Shown one piece after another: positions 25,722-35,541 of a stretch of DNA of 64,000 nt. The DNA is from Pseudomonas sp. MN1F (GTDB lineage: Bacteria > Pseudomonadota > Gammaproteobacteria > Pseudomonadales > Pseudomonadaceae): NCBI RefSeq assembly GCF_009391885.1, contig NZ_VZII01000037.1, positions 62,001-126,000 on the forward strand. The letters are read 5' to 3'. Each line of letters opens with the position of its first letter. Positions within the stretch are counted from its first letter, which is position 1. Position numbers and translations under genes: made by a program. The notes under the pieces are model-generated. The model was given only the letters and a program-made list of their open reading frames with translations. It did no database searches and was not told where the DNA came from.

Positions 25722-26934
25722 AGCCAAGCCCCTCGATGCCCTGATCATCGACGCCGTGCGCACTCCCATCGGCCGTTACGGCGGCGCGTTGAGCAGCGTG
25801 CGTGCCGACGACCTGGCCGCCGTGCCGATCAAGGCGCTGATCGCGCGCCACCCGGAACTGGACTGGCAGGCCATCGACGACGTGATCCTCGGCTGCGCCA
25901 ACCAGGCCGGCGAAGACAACCGCAACGTCGCGCGCATGGCCGGCCTGCTGGCCGGGTTGTCGATCAGTGTCCCGGGCACCACCCTCAACCGCCTGTGCGG
26001 CTCGGGCCTGGACGCCATCGGCAATGCCGCCCGCGCCCTGCGCTGTGGCGAGGCTGGGCTGATGCTGGCGGGTGGCGTCGAGTCGATGTCGCGGGCGCCG
26101 TTCGTCATGGGCAAGTCGGAGCAGGCCTTCGGCCGCAGCGCCGAGCTGTTCGATACCACCATCGGCTGGCGTTTCGTCAACAAACTGATGAAGGCCGAGT
26201 ACGGCATCGACTCGATGCCGGAAACAGCAGAGAACGTCGCTGAACAGTTTGGGATTTCCCGCGCCGACCAGGACGCTTTTGCCTTGCGCAGCCAGCACAA
26301 AGCGGCCGCAGCCCAGGCCAATGGCCGCCTCGCACGGGAAATCGTGCCGGTGGAAATCGCCCAGCGCAAAGGCCCGGCCCTGCGTGTCGAGCAGGACGAG
26401 CACCCGCGTGCCGAGACTACCCTGGAACAACTGGCCAAGCTCGGCACGCCCTTCCGCCAAGGCGGCAGCGTCACCGCCGGCAATGCCTCAGGCGTCAATG
26501 ACGGCGCCTGTGCCCTGCTGCTGGCCAGCAGCGCTGCGGCCCGCCGCCATGGCCTCAAGGCCCGAGGCCGCATCGTCGGCATGGCAGTGGCCGGGGTCGA
26601 GCCACGCATCATGGGCATCGGCCCGGTGCCGGCCACCCGCAAGGTGCTGGAGCTGACCGGCCTGGCGCTGGCTGACATGGACGTCATCGAGCTCAACGAA
26701 GCCTTCGCCGCCCAGGGCCTCGCGGTGTTGCGTGAACTGGGCCTCGCCGACGACGACCCGCGGGTCAACCCCAATGGCGGCGCCATCGCCCTCGGCCACC
26801 CGCTGGGCATGAGCGGTGCGCGGCTGGTCACCACCGCCCTGCACCAGCTTGAACAAACCGACGGCCGCTACGCCCTGTGCACCATGTGCATCGGTGTAGG
26901 CCAAGGCATTGCCATGGTCATCGAGCGCCTCTGA
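25714..26934 (+). CDS. paaJ: 3-oxoadipyl-CoA / 3-oxo-5,6-dehydrosuberyl-CoA thiolase
   Basis: PaaJ performs the two thiolytic cleavages of the pathway, releasing acetyl-CoA and finally succinyl-CoA. The 406-residue thiolase has the acyl-accepting cysteine C95 in TTLNRLCGSGLDAIG, the GGxALGHPLGMSGAR histidine motif (here GGAIALGHPLGMSGARL) and the second cysteine in CTMCIGVGQGIAM. It overlaps paaI. The 121 bases to paaK hold no operator-like motif, so paaK is probably in the same transcript. Confidence 0.93.
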   Translation: MIEAKPLDALIIDAVRTPIGRYGGALSSVRADDLAAVPIKALIARHPELDWQAIDDVILGCANQAGEDNRNVARMAGLLAGLSISVPGTTLNRLCGSGLDAIGNAARALRCGEAGLMLAGGVESMSRAPFVMGKSEQAFGRSAELFDTTIGWRFVNKLMKAEYGIDSMPETAENVAEQFGISRADQDAFALRSQHKAAAAQANGRLAREIVPVEIAQRKGPALRVEQDEHPRAETTLEQLAKLGTPFRQGGSVTAGNASGVNDGACALLLASSAAARRHGLKARGRIVGMAVAGVEPRIMGIGPVPATRKVLELTGLALADMDVIELNEAFAAQGLAVLRELGLADDDPRVNPNGGAIALGHPLGMSGARLVTTALHQLEQTDGRYALCTMCIGVGQGIAMVIERL

Positions 26935-27034
26935 GCGGTTCAGGCCATCCGCGTGTTACCGAACTGAACGCAGCCGTATATGCTGCCTCCATGACACTCA
27001 CCGCGTAGCCTGCAGCCTGGTTCGCGCGGCGTAC

Positions 27035-27042
27035 AAGAACAA
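27035..27042 (+). promoter_or_regulatory. Crc/Hfq-type A-rich motif at paaK
   Basis: AAGAACAA fits the AANAANAA pattern recognised by Hfq/Crc in pseudomonads. It lies 13 bases before the paaK ATG, overlapping the place of the ribosome binding site. Confidence 0.45.
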
Positions 27043-27055
27043 TTCGAGTGAAGCC

Positions 27056-28375
<1,320 letters not shown>

Positions 28376-28394
28376 CTCATCGGCTGCCTTTTCG

Positions 28395-28422
28395 GCCCCG
28401 GCATCGTCCGGGGCTTTTTTTT
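28395..28422 (+). terminator. Intrinsic terminator after paaK
   Basis: GCCCCGG...CCGGGGC (28395-28401 with 28408-28414) forms a strong GC stem followed by eight T residues (28415-28422). It ends the paaFGHIJK transcript and separates it from the paaA promoter. Confidence 0.88.
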
Positions 28423-28436
28423 GCATTTTTTCTGCT

Positions 28437-28468
28437 GGCCCCTTCGCGGGTAAACCCGCGAAAGGGCC
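28437..28468. repeat. REP-like inverted repeat
   Basis: GGCCCCTTCGCGGG (28437-28450) and CCCGCGAAAGGGCC (28455-28468) are inverted copies with one mismatch around a TAAA loop. The 'CTTCGCGGGTAAACCCGCGAA' pattern is typical of P. putida intergenic REP elements. It lies between the paaK terminator and the paaA promoter. Confidence 0.6.
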
Positions 28469-28474
28469 GGCAAA

Positions 28475-28540
28475 GCGATACACAAATCTTATTCGATACA
28501 CATAAAACAGTTTGACGTTATGTTTTGTATCGCTTACAAA
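28475..28540 (+). promoter_or_regulatory. paaA promoter with three PaaX-type operator motifs
   Basis: TTGACG (28512-28517) and TACAAA (28535-28540) are separated by 17 bases, a good sigma-70 promoter. The spacer holds TTTTGTATCGC. Two inverted copies, GCGATACACAAA (from 28475) and TCGATACACATAAA (from 28493), lie just upstream. The same core, TGTATCGC/GCGATACA, occurs at the paaF/paaY promoters, so it is the likely PaaX site. Confidence 0.65.
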
Positions 28541-28568
28541 TGACTCATGCCTTAGCAGGAGTCGGAAC

Positions 28569-29558
28569 ATGTACGCACAGCTAGTGGAAACCGGAGTCAA
28601 GCGCGTCAAGTCGCTGGAAGAGATGTCGTTTGATGAGCGCAACTTCCAGGAAAAGATCGACGCCGAAATCAAGATCGAAGCCAAGAACTGGATGCCCGAG
28701 GCCTACCGCCAGACCCTCATCCGGCAGATCTCCCAGCACGCTCATTCGGAAATCGTCGGCATGCTGCCCGAAGGCAACTGGGTCACCCGCGCCCCCAGCC
28801 TCAAGCGCAAGCTGCAGCTGATGGCCAAGATCCAGGACGAAGCCGGCCATGGCCTGTACCTGTACAGCGCCATGGAAACCCTCGGCGCCGACCGCGACGA
28901 GGAAATCGCCAAGCTGCACAGCGGCAAGGCCAAGTATTCGAGCATCTTCAACTACCCGACCCTGAGCTGGGCCGACATGGGCGCCGTGGGCTGGCTGGTC
29001 GATGGCGCCGCCATCGTCAACCAGGTGGTGCTGCAGCGCACCTCCTACGGCCCCTACTCGCGCGCCATGATCCGCATCTGCAAGGAAGAGAGCTTCCACC
29101 AGCGCCAGGGCTACGAGCTGCTGCTGACCATGATGCGTGAAGGCACCCAGGCGCAGAAGGACATGGTTCAGGACGCCATCAACCGCCTCTGGTGGCCGGC
29201 GCTGATGATGTTCGGCCCAAGCGACGAGCACTCGCCCAACAGCGCCCAGTCGATGGCCTGGAAGATCAAGCGCCAGACCAACGACGAACTGCGCCAGCGC
29301 TTCATCGACCAGACCGTGCCCCAGCTCGAACTGCTCGGCTGTACCGCCCCCGACCCGGACCTGAAGTGGAACGCCGAGCGTGGCCACTACGACTTCGGCG
29401 AGATCCAGTGGGACGAGTTCTACGAAGTCATCAAGGGCAACGGCCCGTGCAACCAGGAGCGCGTCGCCACCCGGCGCAAGGCCATCGAGGATGGCGCCTG
29501 GGTGCGCGAAGCGGCCGTGGCCTATGCACGCAAGCAACAGAACAAGAACGCCGCCTGA
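28569..29558 (+). CDS. paaA: Phenylacetyl-CoA 1,2-epoxidase subunit PaaA
   Basis: PaaA is the catalytic di-iron subunit of the multicomponent epoxidase that adds one oxygen atom across the ring of phenylacetyl-CoA. This 329-residue ferritin-like protein carries the iron ligands in two helical motifs, IQDEAGHGLYLYSA (E..H) and CKEESFHQRQGYEL (E..H), with further glutamates such as in QHAHSEIVGM. The start is preceded by AGGAG at 28557. It is the first gene of paaABCDE and lies 29 bases downstream of the predicted -10. Confidence 0.95.
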   Translation: MYAQLVETGVKRVKSLEEMSFDERNFQEKIDAEIKIEAKNWMPEAYRQTLIRQISQHAHSEIVGMLPEGNWVTRAPSLKRKLQLMAKIQDEAGHGLYLYSAMETLGADRDEEIAKLHSGKAKYSSIFNYPTLSWADMGAVGWLVDGAAIVNQVVLQRTSYGPYSRAMIRICKEESFHQRQGYELLLTMMREGTQAQKDMVQDAINRLWWPALMMFGPSDEHSPNSAQSMAWKIKRQTNDELRQRFIDQTVPQLELLGCTAPDPDLKWNAERGHYDFGEIQWDEFYEVIKGNGPCNQERVATRRKAIEDGAWVREAAVAYARKQQNKNAA

Positions 29559-29583
29559 GCGGCGATTGATGCGGAGATCGAAA

Positions 29584-29865
29584 ATGTCTGTCTGGACCCT
29601 CTACGAAGTGTTCGTGCGCAGCAAGCACGGCCTTAACCACAAGCATGTTGGCAGCGTGCATGCCGCCGACGCCGCCATGGCCATCGAGAACGCTCGCGAG
29701 CTGTACACCCGCCGCAGTGAAGGCGTGAGCCTGTGGGTGGTGCCTTCGGCACTGATCACCGCCTCCTCGCCCGACGAGAAAGACCCGCTGTTCGCCCCTG
29801 CGGACGACAAGGTCTACCGCCACGCCAGTTTCTACGAACTGCCCGACGAAGTCGGGCACATGTGA
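29584..29865 (+). CDS. paaB: Phenylacetyl-CoA epoxidase subunit PaaB
   Basis: This 93-residue protein is the small bridging subunit of the epoxidase, thought to hold PaaAC heterodimers together. It starts MSVWTLYEVFVRSKHGLNHKHVGS and contains the typical ELYTRRSEGVSLWVVPS stretch. The length matches other PaaB proteins. It lies 25 bases after paaA and 8 bases before paaC. Confidence 0.94.
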   Translation: MSVWTLYEVFVRSKHGLNHKHVGSVHAADAAMAIENARELYTRRSEGVSLWVVPSALITASSPDEKDPLFAPADDKVYRHASFYELPDEVGHM

Positions 29866-29873
29866 GGTTGGCC

Positions 29874-30632
29874 ATGCACAAGCACGATCTGATCCCGTAT
29901 TTGCTGCTGCTCGGCGACAGCGCCCTGATCCAGGGCCAGCGCCTGTGCGAGTGGTGCGGCCACGCGCCGGCCATTGAAGAAGAGCTGGCCTTGATGAACG
30001 TCGGCCTCGACCTGGTGGGCCAGGCGCGCAACTGGCTTGAATACGCCGCTGAGCTGCTCGACGACGGCCGTGACGCCGATGCCCTGGCGTTTCGCCGCGA
30101 CGAGCGCGCCTACCGCAACCTGTTGCTGGTCGAGCAGCCCAATGGCGACTTCGCCGTGAGCATGACCAAGCAGTTCCTTTACGACGCCTGGCACTACGCC
30201 GTGCTGCAGGGCCTGGTCGAGTCGCGTGACGAGCGCATCGCCGGGATTGCCGCCAAGGCCCTGAAGGAAGTGACCTATCACTTGCGCCGCTCCAGCGAAT
30301 GGGTGCAGCGCCTGGGTGGCGGCACCGATGAAAGCCGCCGGCGCATGCTCGAAGCGATTCCAGCACTGTGGCGCTTCACTGTCGAACTGACCGCCGGCAG
30401 TGACAACGAAGTGCAACTGGCCCAGGCCGGCATCGCTGCCGACCCGGCAGCAGTCGGCGCGGCCTGGCTGAAGCAGGTGAGCGCGACCTTCGAATCGGTC
30501 GAGCTGCCGCTGCCCAAGGCTGCCAGCCACTTCTACCTGAGCGGCCGCCAAGGCCTGCACAGCGAGCACCTGGGCCTGCTGCTGGCCGAGATGCAGTTTC
30601 TGCCAAGGGCCTACCCCGATGCAACCTGGTGA
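29874..30632 (+). CDS. paaC: Phenylacetyl-CoA epoxidase structural subunit PaaC
   Basis: PaaC is the non-catalytic ferritin-like partner of PaaA that stabilises the oxygenase core. The 252-residue protein starts MHKHDLIPYLLLLGDSALI and includes DLVGQARNWLEYAAEL and KALKEVTYHLRRSSEWV; these helices have lost part of the iron-binding set, as is usual for PaaC. It overlaps paaD by 14 bases. Confidence 0.93.
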   Translation: MHKHDLIPYLLLLGDSALIQGQRLCEWCGHAPAIEEELALMNVGLDLVGQARNWLEYAAELLDDGRDADALAFRRDERAYRNLLLVEQPNGDFAVSMTKQFLYDAWHYAVLQGLVESRDERIAGIAAKALKEVTYHLRRSSEWVQRLGGGTDESRRRMLEAIPALWRFTVELTAGSDNEVQLAQAGIAADPAAVGAAWLKQVSATFESVELPLPKAASHFYLSGRQGLHSEHLGLLLAEMQFLPRAYPDATW

Positions 30633-31152
30633 GCTGATTGCCGGCGACCGCGGCGCCCGTGCGCCGCGCGGCGACGACCTGGCGCGGGCCTGGGCCGTAC
30701 TGGGCCAGGTCATGGACCCGGAAGTGCCCGTGGTCAGCGTGGTCGATCTGGGCATCGTGCGCGACCTGGGCTGGCGTGCCGGCCACCTGCACCTGATCGT
30801 CACGCCGACCTACTCCGGCTGCCCGGCCACCGAGGTGATCGAGGCCGATATTCGCCAGGCACTGGAGCAGGCCGGCTTCGCTGAGCCAGACCTGGAGCGC
30901 AGGCTGACCCCGGCCTGGAGTACCGACTGGATCAGCGCACTGGGCCGCGAACGCCTGCGTGCCTATGGCATCGCCCCGCCGCAAGGCAGCGCCAGCAAGC
31001 GCAGCCTGCTTGGCGAGGCCCCCGAGGTGTGCTGCCCGCAATGTGGCAGCCGCCACACCGAATTGCTCAGCCAGTTCGGCTCCACGGCCTGCAAGGCGCT
31101 GTACCGCTGTCGCGAGTGCCTGGAGCCGTTCGACTATTTCAAATGCATTTGA
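30619..31152 (+). CDS. paaD: Phenylacetate degradation protein PaaD (Fe-S assembly-type)
   Basis: This 177-residue protein belongs to the MIP18/DUF59 family; residues about 25-110 contain VMDPEVPVVSVVDLGIVRDL and TPTYSGCPATEVIEADI. The C-terminal region carries a four-cysteine cluster of two CxxC pairs, CCPQCGS and YRCRECLE, probably binding zinc or iron. PaaD is thought to help mature the PaaE iron-sulfur cluster or the PaaA iron centre. It starts inside the end of paaC and is followed closely by paaE. Confidence 0.92.
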   Translation: MQPGELIAGDRGARAPRGDDLARAWAVLGQVMDPEVPVVSVVDLGIVRDLGWRAGHLHLIVTPTYSGCPATEVIEADIRQALEQAGFAEPDLERRLTPAWSTDWISALGRERLRAYGIAPPQGSASKRSLLGEAPEVCCPQCGSRHTELLSQFGSTACKALYRCRECLEPFDYFKCI

Positions 31153-31167
31153 GCCGTGGAGACCACC

Positions 31168-32244
31168 ATGAGCCAGTTTCACAGCCTGACCATCAAGCAA
31201 GTGCGCAATGAAACCCGTGATGCGGTGTCGATCGCCTTCGACGTACCGGCGCACCTGCAGGAGGCGTTCCGCTTCACCCAGGGCCAGTACCTGGTGATGC
31301 GCACCCAGTTGGACAACGAAGAAGTCCGCCGCTCCTACTCCATCTGCAGTGCGGTGCAGGACGGCGAGCTGCGGGTGGCCGTCAAGCGCGTGCCCGGCGG
31401 GCGCTTCTCGGCCTTTGCCAACGAAGTCCTCAAGGCCGGCCAGCAGCTGGACGTGCTGCCGCCCTCGGGCAGCTTCTTCGTGCCGCTGGACCCGGCGCGC
31501 CAAGGCAATTACCTGGGCGTGGCGGCTGGCAGTGGCATCACGCCGATCCTGTCGATCATCGCCACCACCCTGGCCCGCGAACCGCACAGCCGCTTCACCC
31601 TGCTGTACGGCAACCGTTCCAGTTCTGGCGCGCTGTTTCGCGACAAGCTCGAAGACCTGAAGAACCGTTACCTCGACCGCCTCAACCTGATTTTCGTGTT
31701 CAGCCGCGAGCAGCAGGATGTCGACCTGTACAACGGCCGCATCGATGCCGACAAGTGCGGCCAGTTGTTTTCGCGCTGGATGGATGTTGCCAGCCTCGAT
31801 GCCGCATTCATCTGCGGGCCGCAGGCGATGACCGAGACGGTGCGCGACAGCCTGCAGGCTAACGGCATGGCCAAGGAGCGTATCCACTTCGAACTGTTCG
31901 CCGCTGCTGGCAGCGAGGCCCGTCGTGAGGCCCGCGAGGCTGCACGCCAGGCCGATTCGGCGCTCAGCCATATCACCGTGATCAGCGATGGCCGGGCGCT
32001 GAGCTTCGACCTGCCGCGCAACACCCAGAACGTGCTGGATGCCGGCAACGCCATCGGCGCCGAGCTGCCCTACTCGTGCAAGGCCGGCGTGTGCTCGACC
32101 TGCAAGTGCCGAGTGATCGAGGGCGAGGTTGAGATGGACAGCAACCATGCCCTGGAGGACTACGAAGTGGCGGCCGGGTATGTGCTGTCGTGCCAGACCT
32201 ACCCGGTGAGCGACAAGGTGGTGCTCGACTTCGACCAGCTCTGA
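31168..32244 (+). CDS. paaE: Phenylacetyl-CoA epoxidase reductase PaaE
   Basis: PaaE passes electrons from NADPH through FAD and a plant-type [2Fe-2S] cluster to PaaA. In 358 residues it has a ferredoxin-NADP reductase-like FAD domain (RSYSICSAVQDG), the NADPH domain (LGVAAGSGITPILSII) and the C-terminal ferredoxin domain with CKAGVCSTCKCRV plus the fourth cysteine in GYVLSCQTYP. Start at 31168 (MSQFHSLTIKQ). The gene is followed by a REP pair and no obvious T-run terminator. Confidence 0.95.
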   Translation: MSQFHSLTIKQVRNETRDAVSIAFDVPAHLQEAFRFTQGQYLVMRTQLDNEEVRRSYSICSAVQDGELRVAVKRVPGGRFSAFANEVLKAGQQLDVLPPSGSFFVPLDPARQGNYLGVAAGSGITPILSIIATTLAREPHSRFTLLYGNRSSSGALFRDKLEDLKNRYLDRLNLIFVFSREQQDVDLYNGRIDADKCGQLFSRWMDVASLDAAFICGPQAMTETVRDSLQANGMAKERIHFELFAAAGSEARREAREAARQADSALSHITVISDGRALSFDLPRNTQNVLDAGNAIGAELPYSCKAGVCSTCKCRVIEGEVEMDSNHALEDYEVAAGYVLSCQTYPVSDKVVLDFDQL

Positions 32245-32260
32245 GACCGCGTTGCCTTCA

Positions 32261-32321
32261 TCGCGGATAAATCCGCTCCTGCAGGCACAGCGCCGGCCTG
32301 TAGCAGCGGATTCATCCGCGA
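32261..32321. repeat. REP-like inverted pair
   Basis: TCGCGGATAAATCCGCT (32261-32277) and AGCGGATTCATCCGCGA (32305-32321) are inverted copies with one mismatch, separated by 27 bases. Each copy is itself a short hairpin. This is the usual P. putida REP doublet; it may stabilise the paaABCDE mRNA end. Confidence 0.65.
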
Positions 32322-32368
32322 GAGGCCATCAGCCCCCCCAAAAAGTGACCTGATTACAACAATTACAA

Positions 32369-32376
32369 AACAAAAA
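32369..32376 (+). promoter_or_regulatory. Crc/Hfq-type A-rich motif before the DUF485-permease genes
   Basis: AACAAAAA fits AANAANAA and sits in an A-rich tract immediately before the AAAGAG ribosome binding site of the DUF485 gene. It would allow catabolite repression of uptake. Confidence 0.45.
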
Positions 32377-32389
32377 GAGATCGCTTGCC

Positions 32390-32698
32390 ATGACCCCGGA
32401 ACACATCGAAAGCATCAGCAATCACCCCGACTTCCAGCACCTGGTCCGGCGCAAACGCCGCCTCAACGGCAGCCTGACCCTGGCGATGCTGGTCATCTAC
32501 TACGGCTTCGTCCTGCTGGTGGCGTTCTCCCCGAGCACCCTCGGCCAGTCCCTGAGCGGCGGCGTGACCACCGTCGGCATGCTGGTCGGCGTCTTGATGG
32601 TGCTGCTGTCGTTCGCCCTCACCGGCATTTACGTGCACCGCGCCAACAACGTGCTCGACCCGCTCAACGACAAGCTCAAGCAGGAGTGCGCGCAATGA
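32390..32698 (+). CDS. DUF485 membrane protein, permease partner
   Basis: This 102-residue protein has two transmembrane helices (LTLAMLVIYYGFVLLVAF and VGMLVGVLMVLLSFALTGIYV) and the DUF485/YjcH pattern, with a charged N-terminus (HPDFQHLVRRKRRLNGSL) and the ending YVHRANNVLDPLNDKL. Such genes almost always precede ActP-type solute:sodium symporters, as here, where it overlaps the permease gene by 4 bases. It is probably an accessory subunit of the transporter. Confidence 0.88.
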   Translation: MTPEHIESISNHPDFQHLVRRKRRLNGSLTLAMLVIYYGFVLLVAFSPSTLGQSLSGGVTTVGMLVGVLMVLLSFALTGIYVHRANNVLDPLNDKLKQECAQ

Positions 32699-34257
32699 AC
32701 TGGACCGCCATCTCGATGTTCATGGTATTCGTCTGCTTCACCTTGCTGGTCACCCGCTGGGCGGCCCTGCGCACCCGCTCGGCCAGTGACTTCTACACCG
32801 CCGGCGGCGGCCTGACCGGCATGCAGAACGGTCTGGCGATTGCCGGGGACATGATCAGCGCCGCGTCGTTCCTCGGCATCTCGGCCATGATGTTCATGAA
32901 TGGCTACGACGGCCTGCTGTATGCCCTGGGTGTGCTGGCCGGCTGGCCAATCATCCTGTTCCTGATCGCCGAGCGCCTGCGCAACCTGGGCAAGTACACC
33001 TTCGCCGATGTGGTTTCGTATCGCCTGGCTCAGACCCCGGTACGCCTGAGCTCGGCGTTCGGCACCCTGGTGGTGGCGCTGATGTACCTGGTGGCGCAGA
33101 TGGTCGGCGCCGGCAAACTGATCGAGCTGCTGTTCGGCATCAGCTACCTGTATGCGGTGATGCTGGTCGGCGTGCTGATGGTCGCCTACGTCACCTTCGG
33201 CGGCATGCTGGCCACCACCTGGGTGCAGATCATCAAGGCGGTGATGCTGCTGTCCGGCACCACCTTCATGGCCTTCATGGTGCTCAAGCACTTCGGTTTC
33301 AGCACTGAAGCGATGTTCGCCAGCGCCGTGGCGGTACATGCCAAGGGCCAGGCGATCATGGCCCCGGGCGGCCTGCTGTCGAACCCGGTGGATGCGATTT
33401 CGCTGGGCCTGGGCATGATGTTCGGCACCGCCGGCCTGCCGCATATCCTGATGCGCTTCTTCACCGTCAGCGACGCCAAGGAAGCGCGCAAAAGCGTGTT
33501 CTATGCCACCGGCTTCATCGGCTACTTCTACCTGCTGCTGATCGTCATCGGCTTTGGCGCCATCGTCATGGTCGGTACCGAGCCCGCCTATCGCGATGCG
33601 GCAGGCGCGATCATCGGTGGCGGCAACATGGTCGCCGTGCACCTGGCCCAGGCCGTGGGCGGCAACCTGTTCCTGGGCTTCATCTCTGCCGTGGCCTTCG
33701 CCACCATCCTGGCCGTGGTGGCCGGGCTGGCCTTGTCCGGCGCCTCGGCGGTGTCCCACGACCTGTATGCCTGCGTGGTACGCAAGGGCCAGGCCAGCGA
33801 GCAGGAAGAAATGCGCGTGTCGCGGATCGCCACCCTGGTGATCGGCATGCTCGCGGTGGTGCTGGGCCTGGTGTTCGAGTCGCAGAACATCGCCTTCCTG
33901 TCCGGCCTGGTGCTGGCCGTGGCGGCCTCGGTCAACTTCCCGGTACTGCTGCTTTCGATGTTCTGGAAGGGCCTGACCACCCGTGGCGCGGTGTGCGGCA
34001 GCATGGCCGGGCTGGTGTCGGCTGTGGTGCTGGTGGTGCTCGGCCCTGCGGTGTGGGTCAACGTGCTGCATAACCAGACGGCGCTGTTCCCCTACAGCAA
34101 CCCGGCGCTGTTCTCCATGAGCCTGGCGTTCATCAGCGCCTGGGCGTTTTCGGTCAGCGACAGCTCGCAGCGGGCCAAGGAAGAACGTGGCCGCTATCTG
34201 GGGCAGTTCATCCGCTCCATGACCGGTATCGGCGCCGCCGGCGCCAGCAAGCACTGA
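32695..34257 (+). CDS. paaL: Phenylacetate permease, solute:sodium symporter family
   Basis: This 520-residue protein has about 13 transmembrane helices of the SSS (SLC5/ActP) family. It has the sodium-site regions GLAIAGDMISAASFLGISAMMF near the N-terminus and the GFISAVAFATILAVVAGLALSGASAVSHDLYA helix (helix 8-9), characteristic of acetate/phenylacetate permeases. Location inside the paa cluster supports phenylacetate uptake (PaaL, also called PhaJ). The ATG at 32695 overlaps the DUF485 stop by 4 bases. Confidence 0.88.
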   Translation: MNWTAISMFMVFVCFTLLVTRWAALRTRSASDFYTAGGGLTGMQNGLAIAGDMISAASFLGISAMMFMNGYDGLLYALGVLAGWPIILFLIAERLRNLGKYTFADVVSYRLAQTPVRLSSAFGTLVVALMYLVAQMVGAGKLIELLFGISYLYAVMLVGVLMVAYVTFGGMLATTWVQIIKAVMLLSGTTFMAFMVLKHFGFSTEAMFASAVAVHAKGQAIMAPGGLLSNPVDAISLGLGMMFGTAGLPHILMRFFTVSDAKEARKSVFYATGFIGYFYLLLIVIGFGAIVMVGTEPAYRDAAGAIIGGGNMVAVHLAQAVGGNLFLGFISAVAFATILAVVAGLALSGASAVSHDLYACVVRKGQASEQEEMRVSRIATLVIGMLAVVLGLVFESQNIAFLSGLVLAVAASVNFPVLLLSMFWKGLTTRGAVCGSMAGLVSAVVLVVLGPAVWVNVLHNQTALFPYSNPALFSMSLAFISAWAFSVSDSSQRAKEERGRYLGQFIRSMTGIGAAGASKH

Positions 34258-34277
34258 TCTTTGACTCTGTCGGGTAT

Positions 34278-34285
34278 AACAACAA
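34278..34285 (+). promoter_or_regulatory. Crc/Hfq-type A-rich motif at the porin start
   Basis: AACAACAA is an exact AANAANAA match that overlaps the A of the porin ATG (34285). In P. putida, Crc/Hfq bound here would block initiation. Confidence 0.55.
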
Positions 34286-35517
34286 TGAACCGCATACACC
34301 TGAAATCGGCCGCCTGGTTGGCCACCCTCGCCCTGCCCTTGCCGGCGTTGGCGGACTTTATCGACGACAGCCACGCTCGGCTGGAACTGCGCAACCACTA
34401 CATCAATCGCGATTTCCGCCAGAGCAACGCGCCCCAGGCCAAAGCCGAGGAATGGGCCCAGGGCTTTACGGCAAAAGTGGAATCAGGCTTCACCGACGGC
34501 ATGGTCGGCTTCGGCCTCGATGCCATGGGGCAATTAGGCGTCAAGCTCGATTCCAGCCCTGACCGGCGCAACACCGGCCTGCTGCCGTTCGGTTCGAGCA
34601 GCCATGAGCCGGTCGACGACTACAGCGAGCTGGGCCTGACCGGCAAGGTGCGGGTGTCCAAGAGCACCTTGCGCCTGGGCACGCTGCAGCCGATCCTGCC
34701 GGTGGTGGTGTACAACGACACCCGATTGCTGGCCTCGACCTTCCAGGGTGGCCAGCTGACCAGCCAGGACATCGACGGGCTGACCGTCAATGCCGGGCGC
34801 TTGAGCAAGGTCAACCTGCGCGATTCGTCCGGGCGCGACGACATGGGCTACGGCGCCGCGACCAGCGACCACCTCGACTTTGGCGGTGGCAGCTACGCGC
34901 TCACCCCACAGACCAGCGTCAGTTATTACTACGCCAAGCTGCAGGACATCTACCGCCAGCAATTCGTCGGCCTGGTCGATACCCGGCCGCTGGGCGAAGG
35001 CCTGAGCCTGCGCAGCGACCTGCGTTACTTCGACAGCCGCAACGATGGCGCCGAGCGCGCCGGCAACATCGACAACCGCAACTTCAACGCCATGTTCACC
35101 CTCGGCGTACGGGCCCACAAGTTCACCGCCACCTGGCAACAGATGTCTGGCGACAGCGCCTTCCCGTTCGTCAACGGCGGCGACCCGTTCACCGTCAACC
35201 TGGTGACCTACAACACCTTCACCCGCGCCGGGCTGGACTCGTGGCAGCTGCGCTACGACTACGACTTCGTCGCCATGGGCGTCCCTGGCCTGAGCTTCAT
35301 GACCCGCTACACCGATGGCCGCCACGCCGAAACCGCCAGCGTCAGCAACGGCCGTGAGCGCGAACGCGACAGCGACCTCACCTACGTCATCCAGAGCGGC
35401 CCGCTCAAGGACGTCAGCCTGCGCTGGCGCAACGTCACCTTCCGTTCCGGCAATGGCCTGACCAACGCCGTGGACGAAAACCGCCTGATCATCGGCTACA
35501 CCCTGGCGCTGTGGTAA
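34285..35517 (+). CDS. OprD-family porin for phenylacetate uptake
   Basis: This 410-residue outer-membrane porin has a clear signal peptide (MNRIHLKSAAWLATLALPLPALADF, cleaved after ALA) and the OprD family N-terminus FIDDSHARLELRNHYINRDFR. It has alternating beta strands throughout and a terminal aromatic strand ending in a tryptophan. Family: the OprD/PhaK group of aromatic-acid-selective channels; the best name is PhaK-like. It lies between the permease and paaZ, and its start overlaps a Crc-type motif. No strong separate promoter is evident. Confidence 0.85.
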   Translation: MNRIHLKSAAWLATLALPLPALADFIDDSHARLELRNHYINRDFRQSNAPQAKAEEWAQGFTAKVESGFTDGMVGFGLDAMGQLGVKLDSSPDRRNTGLLPFGSSSHEPVDDYSELGLTGKVRVSKSTLRLGTLQPILPVVVYNDTRLLASTFQGGQLTSQDIDGLTVNAGRLSKVNLRDSSGRDDMGYGAATSDHLDFGGGSYALTPQTSVSYYYAKLQDIYRQQFVGLVDTRPLGEGLSLRSDLRYFDSRNDGAERAGNIDNRNFNAMFTLGVRAHKFTATWQQMSGDSAFPFVNGGDPFTVNLVTYNTFTRAGLDSWQLRYDYDFVAMGVPGLSFMTRYTDGRHAETASVSNGRERERDSDLTYVIQSGPLKDVSLRWRNVTFRSGNGLTNAVDENRLIIGYTLALW

Positions 35518-35541
35518 CAGCGCCCACAAGAGGAAAACAGC

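Noticed and set aside
30376..32148. A 590-codon minus-strand frame across paaC-paaE
   Set aside because: Shadow of the paa genes on the plus strand; no coherent domain content.
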